Below are positions 28,102 through 36,330 of a DNA stretch of 64,000 nt, piece by piece. A program made the translations under genes and the position numbers. Where the stretch lies: contig WYBX01000026.1 of NCBI GenBank assembly GCA_011525695.1, positions 1 through 64,000 on the forward strand, written 5' to 3'. The stretch's first letter is position 1. Each line of letters opens with the position of its first letter. The notes under the pieces were generated by a model. It did no database searches and was not told the origin of the DNA. It worked only from the letters and a program-made list of their open reading frames with translations. This stretch comes from Verrucomicrobiia bacterium. GTDB lineage: Bacteria > Verrucomicrobiota > Verrucomicrobiia > Opitutales > Opitutaceae.

Positions 28102-28590
28102 TCACAACAACTGGGCGCCCTCGAGGGCGAGCAGCCGGCTCTTGGTGCCGACCCCGCCGGGGGCGGAGAAACCGGTCATCTTCCCGGAGGCGGCCACGAC
28201 CCGGTGGCAGGGGATGAGCAGGGGCCACGGATTCGAGCCGAGCGCGGCGCCGACGGCGCGGCTGGCGCTGACGGGTTGGCCAATCGCCGTGGCGATTTCG
28301 CCGTACGTGATGGTGTGGCCGGGCTTCACAGCGAGGGTGGCCTGGAGCACGGCGCGTTCGAAATCGGGCAGGCGGGTAAAGTCGTAGCGAACGTCGGCAA
28401 AATCCTGCGGAGTTCCGCTCAGGTGCTCGACGACGCGTTCGATGACCGACTGGACCCAGGGCGGCGGATCGCTCTGGGTGTCGCCCGCGGGCTGGCGATC
28501 CGGATCGGGCAGGAGAAAACGGGTGAGGCCAGCGTCGTTCCAGGCGATGGCACAGGTTCCCATCGGGGTTGAAAACGTGGCGTGGGGCAT
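28102..28590 (-). CDS. ogt: Methylated-DNA-protein cysteine methyltransferase
   Basis: Ogt repairs O6-methylguanine by moving the methyl group irreversibly to its own cysteine. The 162-residue product has the active-site NPWPLLIPCHRVVAASG motif (catalytic Cys in PCHRV), the DNA-binding helix-turn-helix around TYGEIATAIGQPVSASRAVGAALG with the Arg finger, and a short N-terminal domain. Length fits Ogt and not the larger Ada. The ATG at 28590 is the family-typical start; the frame extends further upstream without support. It diverges from the dGTPase gene. Confidence 0.93.
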   Translation of the reverse strand: MPHATFSTPMGTCAIAWNDAGLTRFLLPDPDRQPAGDTQSDPPPWVQSVIERVVEHLSGTPQDFADVRYDFTRLPDFERAVLQATLAVKPGHTITYGEIATAIGQPVSASRAVGAALGSNPWPLLIPCHRVVAASGKMTGFSAPGGVGTKSRLLALEGAQLL

Positions 28591-28735
28591 GGCAGGGGCG
28601 TCGGGAGGGGGGATCGATCTGGGCAGCCGGAGTGAGAGGGAGCGGATGGCCGGACGCAACGCAAGTCTCGCGCCGGATTCCGGTTTTCCATTCCGTTCCC
28701 GGCCGATCCCCGCCAATTTTCTCCCGGCTGCCGTG

Positions 28736-30004
28736 ATGAAGAACCGATTTTACAACGCGTTTGACTGCGAGACCTCGGGTGGGCGCCGCCCGAGCGATTA
28801 TCGCACGCCCTTTCAAATCGATCGGGATCGGATCATCCACGCCCACGCATTCCGGAAGCTGCAGTCGAAGACGCAGGTGTTCCTCTCGGGCGAGTACGAT
28901 TTCTATCGGACGCGGCTGACCCATTCGATGGAGGTCGCGCAGATTGGCCGGTCGATCTGCACCTACCTGAAGTCCCGCGGCGCGCCGCTGGAGAACGATT
29001 TCCAAATCGATGGCGACCTGGTGGAGGCGGTATGCCTGGCCCATGATCTTGGCCACCCGCCTTTCGGGCACTCGGGAGAGCGAACCCTGCAGGAGCTGAT
29101 GGCGGACTGGGGTGGCTTCGAGGGCAACGCCCAGACGCTGCACCTGCTGACCGAGACGATTTACCAGAACGAGGCGGGCGTGCGCGGGATGGCGGCGACC
29201 CGGGCATTGCTGGATGGCGTGCTCAAGTACAAGAAGCTCTTTCGCGAGTTTCCGGCGCCGCCGAGGAATCATTTCCTCTATGACTCCCAGGAACGCCATC
29301 GGGATTTTGTTCTCGGGGGCCGGCCGATTCCGGGAGAGCTGCATGCGGACGAGAAGCTCAATGCGTTCAAGAGCGTCGAGTGTCAGATCATGGACTGGGC
29401 GGATGATGCCGCCTATTCGCTGAACGACATCGTGGATGGTGTGCGGGCGGGCTTCCTGACGCTCGAGCGGATGGAGGCCTGGGCGGCGGCAGAGGGGATC
29501 GACTCCGAGCAGCAGCGCTGGCTCGAACAGCTGTTTGCCGCCATCCGGGGCGATCGGCTCGAGGATGTCTTTGCCCGGAAGGTGGGGGGATTCATCACCG
29601 CTTGCCGGCTGCGCGAACGGAGCAACTACATGTCGGCGGAGACCAACCGGTATCGCTTCGAGCTGGTGGTGGCGCCGGGGGTGCAGCGTGAGGCGGCGTT
29701 CTACAAGAAGATTGCCAACGACATCATCTTCGAGAGTCCGCAACTCCAGCAGGTGGAGCACAAGGCCCGCCGGATTCTTTTCCAGCTATGGGAATCCTGC
29801 TGGAGCCATTATGTCGATCGTGGACCCCGGGTGATTCACCTGCTGCCGCCGCGGATTGGGCGGCTGATCGAGGCCGAGAACTCCCGGGCCGGGAAGGCGC
29901 GGCGGATCTGCGACTGGTTGGCCGGGCTGACCGACGGGATGATCGTGCGGACTTACCAGCGGCTTTTCGACCCGCAGTTCGGCAGCCTCCGGGACCTCGC
30001 TTAG
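28736..30004 (+). CDS. dgt: Deoxyguanosinetriphosphate triphosphohydrolase-like HD enzyme
   Basis: Dgt-type enzymes hydrolyse dGTP (or other dNTPs) to the nucleoside and triphosphate. The 422-residue protein has the HD-domain metal ligands in RTRLTHSMEVAQIGR and LAHDLGHPPFGHSGE (HD pair), the N-terminal DRDRIIHAHAFRKLQSKTQVF and the downstream DWADDAAYSLNDIVDG. Length and motif order match the dGTPase family used by most bacteria, although the substrate is inferred. Its TAG stop is the first three bases of the TAGCAGCCCGTC hairpin (30002-30088). It diverges from ogt. Confidence 0.9.
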   Translation: MKNRFYNAFDCETSGGRRPSDYRTPFQIDRDRIIHAHAFRKLQSKTQVFLSGEYDFYRTRLTHSMEVAQIGRSICTYLKSRGAPLENDFQIDGDLVEAVCLAHDLGHPPFGHSGERTLQELMADWGGFEGNAQTLHLLTETIYQNEAGVRGMAATRALLDGVLKYKKLFREFPAPPRNHFLYDSQERHRDFVLGGRPIPGELHADEKLNAFKSVECQIMDWADDAAYSLNDIVDGVRAGFLTLERMEAWAAAEGIDSEQQRWLEQLFAAIRGDRLEDVFARKVGGFITACRLRERSNYMSAETNRYRFELVVAPGVQREAAFYKKIANDIIFESPQLQQVEHKARRILFQLWESCWSHYVDRGPRVIHLLPPRIGRLIEAENSRAGKARRICDWLAGLTDGMIVRTYQRLFDPQFGSLRDLA

Positions 30005-30088
30005 CAGCCCGTCGGACTTGCAGTCGAGCGCAGCAGGCATTGATGCCATTTTTCCGGCAACCTGGCGGGCCTTGCTGACGGGCTGCTA
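30002..30088 (+). repeat. GTCGGACTT-type hairpin at dgt 3' end
   Basis: Perfect 12-base arms TAGCAGCCCGTC (30002-30013) and GACGGGCTGCTA (30077-30088) flank a 63-base loop. The left arm begins with the dgt stop codon. It could serve as a REP-like 3' end structure or terminator. Confidence 0.8.
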
Positions 30089-30145
30089 GTTTCCGCGCAT
30101 GCGCGCGGGATTGGGGAACTTTCGGGCGGCGCGGAGCACCCTCGA

Positions 30146-30166
30146 CGGGCAGAATGCCCGTGCCAC
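30146..30166. repeat. Short palindromic repeat before the ppiB-type gene
   Basis: The sequence GACGGGCAGAATGCCCGTGCC carries ACGGGCA/TGCCCGT arms. It resembles the GGGACGCCCGTGCC block of the composite repeat at 3228-3243. No gene lies in the 203-base spacer. Confidence 0.5.
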
Positions 30167-30207
30167 GCTGGACTGCGCTACATCAGAATTGTGGCGCAAA
30201 CACAGGG

Positions 30208-30732
30208 CTAAGCAGCCGCCGGCACCAGCTTCACGCTCTTCACCTCGACGCGCTCAATCGGCGCGCTCTTTTCGCCGCCGCCACCGGATTTCGTCGGCAC
30301 GCTGGCGATCTGTTCGAGGACATCGTCACCCTTCACGAGCTCGCCGAAGGCGGTGTACTGGCGATCGAGGAAGCGGGCATCTCCGTGAACAATGAAGAAC
30401 TGGCAGCCGGCGCTGTTGGGGTCCTGCGCCCGGGCCATCGAGATGACGCCGCGGACATGCGGCTTGGAATTGAACTCGGCCTTGAGCTTGTAGCCCGGGT
30501 CGCCGGTGCCGGGGATGCCACGGGCACCGGCCTTGGTGTTGGGACACCCGCCCTGGATCATGAACCCCTTGATGATCCGATGGAACGCGGTCCCGTCATA
30601 AAATCCCTCGCGCGCCAGCTTCTTGAAATTCTCGACCGTGCCCGGGGCGACATCGGGCCAGAAGGCGATGGTCATTTCCCCCAGGGAAGTCGCAATGACG
30701 GCGTGTTCGTTGGCAGGCGCGGTGGTGCTCAT
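30208..30732 (-). CDS. Cyclophilin-type peptidyl-prolyl cis-trans isomerase
   Basis: The 174-residue protein is a short bacterial cyclophilin. It shows TIAFWPDVAPGTVENFKKLA, the catalytic FHRIIKGFMIQGGCP (Arg in FHR, then the QGG loop), the substrate-site SMARAQDPNSAGCQFFIVHGD and FGELVKGDDVLEQIA. There is no signal peptide, so it acts in the cytoplasm. It catalyses proline isomerisation during folding. It is separated from gmhA by a 252-base spacer with word-like repeats. Confidence 0.93.
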   Translation of the reverse strand: MSTTAPANEHAVIATSLGEMTIAFWPDVAPGTVENFKKLAREGFYDGTAFHRIIKGFMIQGGCPNTKAGARGIPGTGDPGYKLKAEFNSKPHVRGVISMARAQDPNSAGCQFFIVHGDARFLDRQYTAFGELVKGDDVLEQIASVPTKSGGGGEKSAPIERVEVKSVKLVPAAA

Positions 30733-30829
30733 AAGGTTGTGAGCCAAGAACCCTAGGAGAAACGGCCGATTGGCAATCCGGAACTCGAAATAGTTTCCGC
30801 GCGGCGAACGAATGGCGAGGCGAGCTTCG

Positions 30830-30965
30830 GACTATGAACAGAAGAAAACGAAGGGAACGAAGGGCGTGAGTCGACTTTCCGGCCCACGAAACACACCAAA
30901 CCCACGAAACCGCTCGAGCCATTCAATCCATGGGCACAGAGCGCACAGAGACCAAACCAGACTGC
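30830..30965. repeat. Word-like CACGAAACAC / CACAGAGCGCACAGAG repeats
   Basis: The spacer between the cyclophilin gene and gmhA holds GAACAGAAGAAAACGAAGGGAACGAAGG, CACGAAACACACCAAACCCACGAAA and GGGCACAGAGCGCACAGAGACC. Such A-rich, near-period phrases are widespread intergenic repeats in Verrucomicrobia and Planctomycetes genomes. No coding frame is convincing. Confidence 0.5.
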
Positions 30966-30984
30966 ACCGGTTTGAAACGAGCCT

Positions 30985-31560
30985 TTACCGCGAAGGAACG
31001 GGCGGGGCGAATTCCTGATCGATCAACGTGCAGAAATAATGAATCAGGAAAAGGTGGCATTCCTGCGCGGCGGCGCCGCTGTCGCCGGGAATGATGAGGT
31101 CGCAGGTGGCAAGGCCGCGGCACCGTCCTCCCCCCCGGCCGAGGAAAGCGATCGAATCAAGGCCGAGCTTCCGTGCTTCCTGGAGAGCCGTGAGGATGTT
31201 GGCCGAGTTCCCGCTCGACGACAGCACGACCACGAGGTCGCCGGGCCGCGCGAGCCCGTTGATCTGACGGGAGAAAATCTCGTCAAAGCCAAAGTCGTTG
31301 CCGATGCAGGTGACGAGCGAGCCGTCGGAGGACAGGGCGAGGGCCGGGAGCGGGCGCCGGGTCTTCGCGAAACGGCCGACCAGTTCGGTGGCGAAATGGG
31401 CCGCCTCGGCGGTGCTCCCGCCATTGCCGCAGACCAGCAGTTTCCCATTGCGGTGTAGGGTGGAGAGGATCATTTCCCCGGCGCGATCGATGGCCGGGCG
31501 CAACGACGGGAGCGCGTGCAGGGTCCGGGCGGTCTCGGCGAGCAGGTTTTCGAAGGTCAT
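30985..31560 (-). CDS. gmhA: Sedoheptulose-7-phosphate isomerase (SIS domain)
   Basis: GmhA converts sedoheptulose 7-phosphate to heptose 7-phosphate for lipopolysaccharide core heptose. The 191-residue product is a single SIS domain with LVCGNGGSTAEAAHFATELVGRF near residue 50, the LVTCIGNDFGFDEIFSRQ motif, the sugar-phosphate-binding LSSSGNSANIL and a C-terminal AAQECHLFLIHYFC that carries the conserved Glu and His. Length is typical for GmhA. The start at 31560 is preferred because the upstream frame continues through heptamer repeats. No other heptose genes are in the window. Confidence 0.88.
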   Translation of the reverse strand: MTFENLLAETARTLHALPSLRPAIDRAGEMILSTLHRNGKLLVCGNGGSTAEAAHFATELVGRFAKTRRPLPALALSSDGSLVTCIGNDFGFDEIFSRQINGLARPGDLVVVLSSSGNSANILTALQEARKLGLDSIAFLGRGGGRCRGLATCDLIIPGDSGAAAQECHLFLIHYFCTLIDQEFAPPVPSR

Positions 31561-31585
31561 GGGGGAATGGAGCGAGGAGCGAGCG

Positions 31586-31622
31586 GTGAGTAGCGAGTAG
31601 CGAGCAGCGGGTAGCGAGTAGA
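31586..31622. repeat. Heptamer repeats upstream of gmhA
   Basis: Four to five GRGTAGC-type heptamers (31586-31622) lie 26 bases before the gmhA start. Farther on, 31740-31775 contains a GATTCGCGCGTATTCGCGTGATTAGCGGG phrase, another word-like repeat. Confidence 0.7.
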
Positions 31623-31817
31623 AACAAAGGATGGAACGTAGGACGGAATTCATCAACGGAGGAATCCTTCCACGAGCCCGGCGACTCGCCATTGGCGACT
31701 CCGGACTATTTGGAGGGCGATTGAAACGCGTGGCTTTCCTTCCGAGATTCGCGCGTATTCGCGTGATTAGCGGGAGACCATCTGCATCGTTGCGGCTGAA
31801 CAACCCGTGATCCACGC

Positions 31818-32897
31818 ATGCTCCTGCGCAAACTCACCTTGCGGCATTTCCGGAACGTGGGCTTTGCCACGCTCGAGTTCGCGGGCCGGCAACAGTTCCT
31901 CGTCGGGGCCAACGGCCAGGGCAAGACCAACCTGCTGGAGGCGGCCGGCTTCATCACGGCGCTGCGCTCGTTCCGGACGACGGATTCAAGGCTGCTGATC
32001 AGCCATGGGCAGCACACAGGTGCGATCGGTTGCAGCCTCGAGCACGAGCGGTTCCGGGAAACGGCGCTCACCATCAAGGTGCGGCATGACGGCAAGGAGG
32101 TGTGGCATGATCAGGAGCGGCTGACGAAGCTCGGGGAGTTCATCGGCCGGTTTCCCACGGTGGTGTTCTCCTCGCAGGATCTCCAGTTCGTGCGCGGGAC
32201 GCCGGTGCAGCGGCGGCGCTGGCTCGACGGGACGTTTGCGGCGATGGATGCGGACTACCTTCGGGCGCTGCAGGTTTACGCGCGGGCGCTGGCGGCGCGC
32301 AATGCGTTGCTCCGGTCGGGCGGGGGGACGGCGGTCGAGTTCACGGCCTTCGAACAGCAGATGGCGCCAGCCGGGGCGTGGTTGATTGCGGCGCGCCGGG
32401 CCGGTCTGGAGGAACTCGCCCTCCAGATCCGCGCGCTGTATGCGAAACTCTGCGACGAGAGCGAGCCGGCGGGCCTGGAATACGTGCCGAACTTCGGGGA
32501 GGCGTCGGCGGAGGCGCTGCTGGCACGGCTGGAGTCGGGGCGGGAGCGGGACCGGCAGATGCGCTCGACGCTGGCCGGGCCGCACCGGGACGACTTTCAA
32601 TTCACCGTCCGGCACACGGCCGCGCGGGATTTTGCGTCCGAGGGCCAGCAGCGATCGCTGGTCCTGGCCCTGCGGCTGGCGCAGGCCGCATGGTTCCACG
32701 AGCGGAGCGGCGTCCGGCCGGTGCTGCTGGCGGATGATGTGCTCGGCGAACTGGATCCGGGGCGGCGCCGGCGTTTTTGGGCGGCCGTGGATCCGGACTC
32801 GCAGGTGATCGCCACGGGAACGCACCTGCCCGATGCCGAGATGGGGGCTTGGCAGGTGTTCGAGGTGAGCGAGGGACAGTTCAAGGCGATCGCGTGA
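31818..32897 (+). CDS. recF: DNA replication and repair protein RecF
   Basis: RecF helps load RecA at single-strand gaps with RecO and RecR. The 359-residue protein has the N-terminal [12 protein letters not shown], Walker [14 protein letters not shown] (residues about 31-43), [14 protein letters not shown], the QRRRWLDG segment, the SMC-type signature [19 protein letters not shown] and Walker B with D-loop [11 protein letters not shown]. Length is normal. It overlaps the possible GTG start of the downstream TauE/SafE gene, so the two may be coupled. dnaA, dnaN and gyrB are not adjacent. Confidence 0.95.
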   Translation: MLLRKLTLRHFRNVGFATLEFAGRQQFLVGANGQGKTNLLEAAGFITALRSFRTTDSRLLISHGQHTGAIGCSLEHERFRETALTIKVRHDGKEVWHDQERLTKLGEFIGRFPTVVFSSQDLQFVRGTPVQRRRWLDGTFAAMDADYLRALQVYARALAARNALLRSGGGTAVEFTAFEQQMAPAGAWLIAARRAGLEELALQIRALYAKLCDESEPAGLEYVPNFGEASAEALLARLESGRERDRQMRSTLAGPHRDDFQFTVRHTAARDFASEGQQRSLVLALRLAQAAWFHERSGVRPVLLADDVLGELDPGRRRRFWAAVDPDSQVIATGTHLPDAEMGAWQVFEVSEGQFKAIA

Positions 32898-32899
32898 AC

Positions 32900-33658
32900 A
32901 TGGGCTTTGACCTGACGGATTGGACGCTGGCGATGGTCGCCGCGCTGCTGGTGGGGATCTCGAAGTCCGGGGTGGGCGGACTCGGGATGCTCTCGGTGGT
33001 GATTTTCGCGCAGATGCTGCCGGCCAAGCAGGCCACGGGGATGGTGCTGCCGATGCTGTGCTTTGCGGATTTGGTGGCGGTGATCATCTACCGGCAGCAC
33101 GCGCAATGGCAGCATTTGCGGCGGTTGTTCCCATGGACGGCCATCGGTGTGTTCCTGGGTTACCTGGCGTTGGGGAAGATCGATGATCGTCAGGCCCGGG
33201 TATTGATCGGATCGATCGTGGTGACCCTGGTCGCTCTGACGCTGATCAACCGCTGGCGGGCGGCCAGAGTGAAGGCGGGCGTGGATGCGGCCGCGCTGGT
33301 CACGGCGCCGCGGTGGTTTCCCCCGGGAATTGGGATCCTGGCCGGATTCACGACCTTGATTGCGAATGCGGCGGCACCGCTGATGGCGATCTACATGCTG
33401 TCAATGCGGCTGCCGAAACTGCACTACGTCGGGACCGGGGCGGTGTTTTTCCTGCTGCTGAACCTGTTCAAGGTGCCCTTCATGGTGCAGCTCGACCTGA
33501 TTACGGGCGCGAGCCTCGCCATCAACGCGCTGCTGGTGCCGGTGGTGCTGGTCGGCATCTGGCTGGGGAGAAAGTTGCTGGCGGTGATCAACCAGCGCGT
33601 TTTCGAGAATCTCGCCTTGGCGGTGGGCGCGGTGGCGGGAGTGAAGCTCCTTTGGTGA
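32900..33658 (+). CDS. TauE/SafE-family sulfite or organosulfur permease
   Basis: This 252-residue inner-membrane protein has eight hydrophobic segments and the TauE/SafE family motifs. The first is GISKSGVGGLGMLSVVIFAQMLPAKQATGMVLPML in the first half; the second is the inverted-repeat counterpart GILAGFTTLIANAAAPLMAIYMLSMRLPK. Family members export or import sulfite, sulfoacetate and similar anions, or have other small substrates. An in-frame GTG at 32894 overlaps the recF stop (GTGA) and is an alternative start. The pairing with recF is unlikely to be functional. Confidence 0.88.
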   Translation: MGFDLTDWTLAMVAALLVGISKSGVGGLGMLSVVIFAQMLPAKQATGMVLPMLCFADLVAVIIYRQHAQWQHLRRLFPWTAIGVFLGYLALGKIDDRQARVLIGSIVVTLVALTLINRWRAARVKAGVDAAALVTAPRWFPPGIGILAGFTTLIANAAAPLMAIYMLSMRLPKLHYVGTGAVFFLLLNLFKVPFMVQLDLITGASLAINALLVPVVLVGIWLGRKLLAVINQRVFENLALAVGAVAGVKLLW

Positions 33659-33712
33659 GCCCTTCGGCCGAAATCGAGGGTGACAGGTGGGCTTTGCCGA
33701 ACGGAGTAGCCG

Positions 33713-33889
33713 AAAGGGACAGGTTAATTCCGATAGGGACAGGCTAATTTCTGAAAGGGACAGGTCGATTGCGAGGCGGGTTCTGGAAGGGACAGGTTGA
33801 TTAGGCGATGGGGTGGTACCATGCCATGAGTTGGGTTCTGGAAGGGACAGGTTGATTAGGCGATGGGGTGGTACCATGCCATGAGTTGG
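33713..33889 (+). repeat. GGGACAGGTT repeat cluster with a 55-bp tandem duplication
   Basis: Five AGGGACAGGYYRATT units occur at about 33715, 33735, 33756, 33788 and 33843. A 55-base segment (33778-33832) is repeated exactly at 33833-33887. Inverted copies of the unit lie on the other side of ruvC (34690-34736). No gene is seen in the 303-base spacer before ruvC. Confidence 0.85.
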
Positions 33890-33961
33890 TATGGAGGCTT
33901 AACTCCGGGATTCTCTTTCGCCGGCGTCCGTGATTCGGTGGGCATTTCACTCATGGCGAGG

Positions 33962-34588
33962 ATGAATGTAAGGCAGATGTGGGCGGCGAAGCTGGCCGGC
34001 CGGCCAATGCCGGCGGCCGTCCAGCTCCCGCCGGTTGCCGTGGATGCGATATCGGGCCGGCGGAGCCGGTTGACGGCGCAGATCACGCTGCCCGTGCGCC
34101 GGCCATTCACCGGCACGGTGCTGGGAATTGATCCATCGCTCCGGGGAACCGGCCTTGCGCTGATTGAATTCAGGGCTGGCCGGCCGCCCGTGCTGCTGCG
34201 CTGTACGACCATCCGGGTGGCGCCCAAGCACTCAATGGCGGCGGCCTTGGGCGAGATCCACCGCGGCGTGACCTCGTTCCTGGAAAGTGTGGACGTCCGA
34301 CACGTCGCCCTGGAGCAGACGATCTATGTGCAGAACGTCCAGACCGCGCAGATCCTGGGTGCGGCACGGGGTGCGGCGATCGCGGCGGCCGCGCTGAAGG
34401 ATCGGCCGGTGTTCGAGTATCCGCCGCTCCGCGTGAAGCAGGCGGTGGTCGGCGCCGGCCGGGCGAGCAAGGAGCAGGTGGCAAGGACCGTGATGGCGCT
34501 GCTGGGTCACGGCCGCGTGCTGGCAGTCGACGAAGCCGATGCGGCCGGCGTGGCGCTCTGCCATGCGTTCACCTGGCAGGAGTATTGA
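33962..34588 (+). CDS. ruvC: Holliday junction resolvase RuvC with N-terminal extension
   Basis: RuvC cuts Holliday junctions made by RuvAB. The 208-residue product contains the RNase H-like core beginning TVLGIDPSLRGTGLALIE (Asp57), the catalytic Glu in VALEQTIYVQNVQTAQILGAARG, the NTP-like VKQAVVGAGRASKEQVA and the C-terminal DEADAAGVALCHAF with the last two catalytic Asp residues. About 50 residues precede the usual N-terminus, starting MNVRQMWAAKLAGRP. A GGCGAGG stretch just upstream and in-frame ATGs at 33953 and 33962 support this start. The gene is flanked by inverted GGGACAGG repeats. ruvA and ruvB are not adjacent. Confidence 0.93.
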   Translation: MNVRQMWAAKLAGRPMPAAVQLPPVAVDAISGRRSRLTAQITLPVRRPFTGTVLGIDPSLRGTGLALIEFRAGRPPVLLRCTTIRVAPKHSMAAALGEIHRGVTSFLESVDVRHVALEQTIYVQNVQTAQILGAARGAAIAAAALKDRPVFEYPPLRVKQAVVGAGRASKEQVARTVMALLGHGRVLAVDEADAAGVALCHAFTWQEY

Positions 34589-34689
34589 TTGGACGGGCTA
34601 CGTTAGAGCCGAGTCGATCGCCGCATCGCGCTGTCAAGCGGCCGCTTAGGAAACGTTTAGGAGGCTGCTTCCGAAGCGCAAAACCGCAA

Positions 34690-34736
34690 AACAACCTGTC
34701 CCTTTCGATGGTACCGAATCGACCTGTCCCTTACGG
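34690..34736 (-). repeat. Inverted copies of the GGGACAGGTT repeat after ruvC
   Basis: AACCTGTCCCTTTCGATGGTACC and AATCGACCTGTCCCTTACGG are reverse complements of the units to the left of ruvC. One includes the GGTACC found there too. The rest of the 202-base spacer holds no gene. Confidence 0.8.
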
Positions 34737-34790
34737 ATTGCGGGGGAGGAAATTCCCATGCGTCGACACTTGGGACGACACCAAAACGGC

Positions 34791-36233
34791 TCAGTTTCCA
34801 GCATCGGGCCAGGAACTGGATGGAGCCAGCCGCAGGAGCTTGAGCTTGTAGGCCAGGGCGCGGGGGCTGATGCCCAGGATTTTCGCCGCTTCGCGCCGAT
34901 TGCGGGTCACCCGTGCAAGCGTCTCACGAATCAGCCGCAACTCGACCTCGGCGATGCTGCAGCCGGGTTCCACTGCGAACAGGGCCTTCGAGACTCCACC
35001 GGAACTCGCAGCGGGCACCGGCGGCGCGAACTCCGCGCCAATCTCGCTTGCCCGAACAGTCACCACCAGCCGTTCGATGAGGCTGCGCAGCTGGCGGACA
35101 TTTCCGGGCCATGGGTGACGGCCGAGCTGGGCAAGAAACTCCGCGCTGAAGACCTTTGGCCGCCGTCCATGCCGGGCGCAGAAGTGGGCATTGAACGAAT
35201 TCACCAGCGCGGGAATGTCCTCGGGTCGATCGCGCAGCGGCGGAAGCGGCAGTTCGACGATGTTGAGCCGGTAGAGCAGGTCGTCGCGGAAGCGGCCTTC
35301 GTTGGCCAGCGCGGTGAGATTGCGATTGGTCGCGGCAATCACGCGTACGTCCGCCCGCAGCGGCCGGGGGCTGCCCACGGGACGAAACATCCCGTCGTCG
35401 AGCACGCGCAGGAGATCCCCCTGTCCCTTCGCGCAGAGATCCCCGATCTCATCGAGGAAGAGGGTGCCCCGGTCGGCGAGCTGAAATGCCCCCGGCCGCT
35501 CGCTAACGGCACCGGTGAAGGCGCCACGGACGTGTCCAAAGAGCTCGGATTCGATCAGGCTCTCGGTCAGTCCGGCGCAGTTGATCGCGATGAACGGATG
35601 CTCGCGCCGCCGGCTTTTTTCATGGATTGTGCGCGCGGCGATTTCCTTTCCGGTGCCGCTCTCGCCCGTGATCAGGACGTGGACATTCGTCGGAGCTATC
35701 TCGTTGAGGATCTCGATGACATCGCGCATCCGCCGGCTGGTACCGACAAACAGGTCCGGCTCGGCGCGGCGTTTCAGGCTCTGGCGAAGCTTGGGATCCT
35801 CCGCGACCAGCGCCTGGCGCTCGAGCGCCTTGCGGACTGCTTTCAAGAGGGCAGGCTGGGCCACCGGCTTCACGAGGTAGTCGCAGGCGCCCTGGTGAAT
35901 CGCCTCCACCGCCGTGGCAATCGTGCCGCCGCGGCCACACAGGATGAATTCGGTGTCGGGCGAAATCCGACGGATTCGGTTGAGAAAGCCGATCACATCG
36001 ACGTTCCCCGCATCATAGCCTTTCACGACAAGGTTGATCGGCCCTTCGGATGCTGCCTGTTCCACCTGTGCCTCGGTCGTTGCGGGAAGCACCCGGTACC
36101 CCTCGTCCTCGAGAATCGTCGCAATCGCCCGCAAGTCCGCAGGGTCCCGATCAAGTGGAGCGATGGTGATATTGGCAGGATCCACGAGGCAGTGATGACA
36201 GATTTTGCATCGAAACGAACGCAAATCTTGCAC
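34791..36233 (-). CDS. Sigma-54-dependent activator with degenerate receiver domain
   Basis: This NtrC-type bacterial enhancer-binding protein (480 residues) has a receiver-like domain at about 20-140, an AAA+ domain at about 160-385 (Walker A GESGTGKE; GAFTGA sigma-54 contact loop at 227-232; Walker B GTLFLDEIGDL) and a Fis-type helix-turn-helix at the end (RREAAKILGISPRALAYKLK). In the receiver the phospho-acceptor Asp is replaced by Gly (VVKGYD, position about 72) and the Thr/Ser by Cys, while the Lys is kept. It is therefore probably not controlled by phosphorylation. It diverges from the Ehr-like operon and is its likely regulator. The start is a GTG at 36233 (giving a Cys-rich CKICHHC N-terminus) or a GTG at 36185. 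Confidence 0.9.
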   Translation of the reverse strand: MQDLRSFRCKICHHCLVDPANITIAPLDRDPADLRAIATILEDEGYRVLPATTEAQVEQAASEGPINLVVKGYDAGNVDVIGFLNRIRRISPDTEFILCGRGGTIATAVEAIHQGACDYLVKPVAQPALLKAVRKALERQALVAEDPKLRQSLKRRAEPDLFVGTSRRMRDVIEILNEIAPTNVHVLITGESGTGKEIAARTIHEKSRRREHPFIAINCAGLTESLIESELFGHVRGAFTGAVSERPGAFQLADRGTLFLDEIGDLCAKGQGDLLRVLDDGMFRPVGSPRPLRADVRVIAATNRNLTALANEGRFRDDLLYRLNIVELPLPPLRDRPEDIPALVNSFNAHFCARHGRRPKVFSAEFLAQLGRHPWPGNVRQLRSLIERLVVTVRASEIGAEFAPPVPAASSGGVSKALFAVEPGCSIAEVELRLIRETLARVTRNRREAAKILGISPRALAYKLKLLRLAPSSSWPDAGN

Positions 36234-36330
36234 CTTAGCACAGCGGGGTGCAGGGGTATCGCTGGCTAGGAGCGAGCGAAAGTTGCATAAACATCCAAAC
36301 CGTAGCCTTTAGCAATTGCACCTCCTGAAC

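Noticed and set aside
28025..29761. 578-residue minus-strand frame across ogt and dgt
   Set aside because: It covers dgt on the opposite strand and ogt in a different frame. Both have conserved motifs, so this is a shadow.
36229..36252. NtrC-type site TGCACC...GGTGCA
   Set aside because: The half-sites match NtrC, but they are separated by 12 bases where the consensus has 5. I keep it only as a possible activator site.
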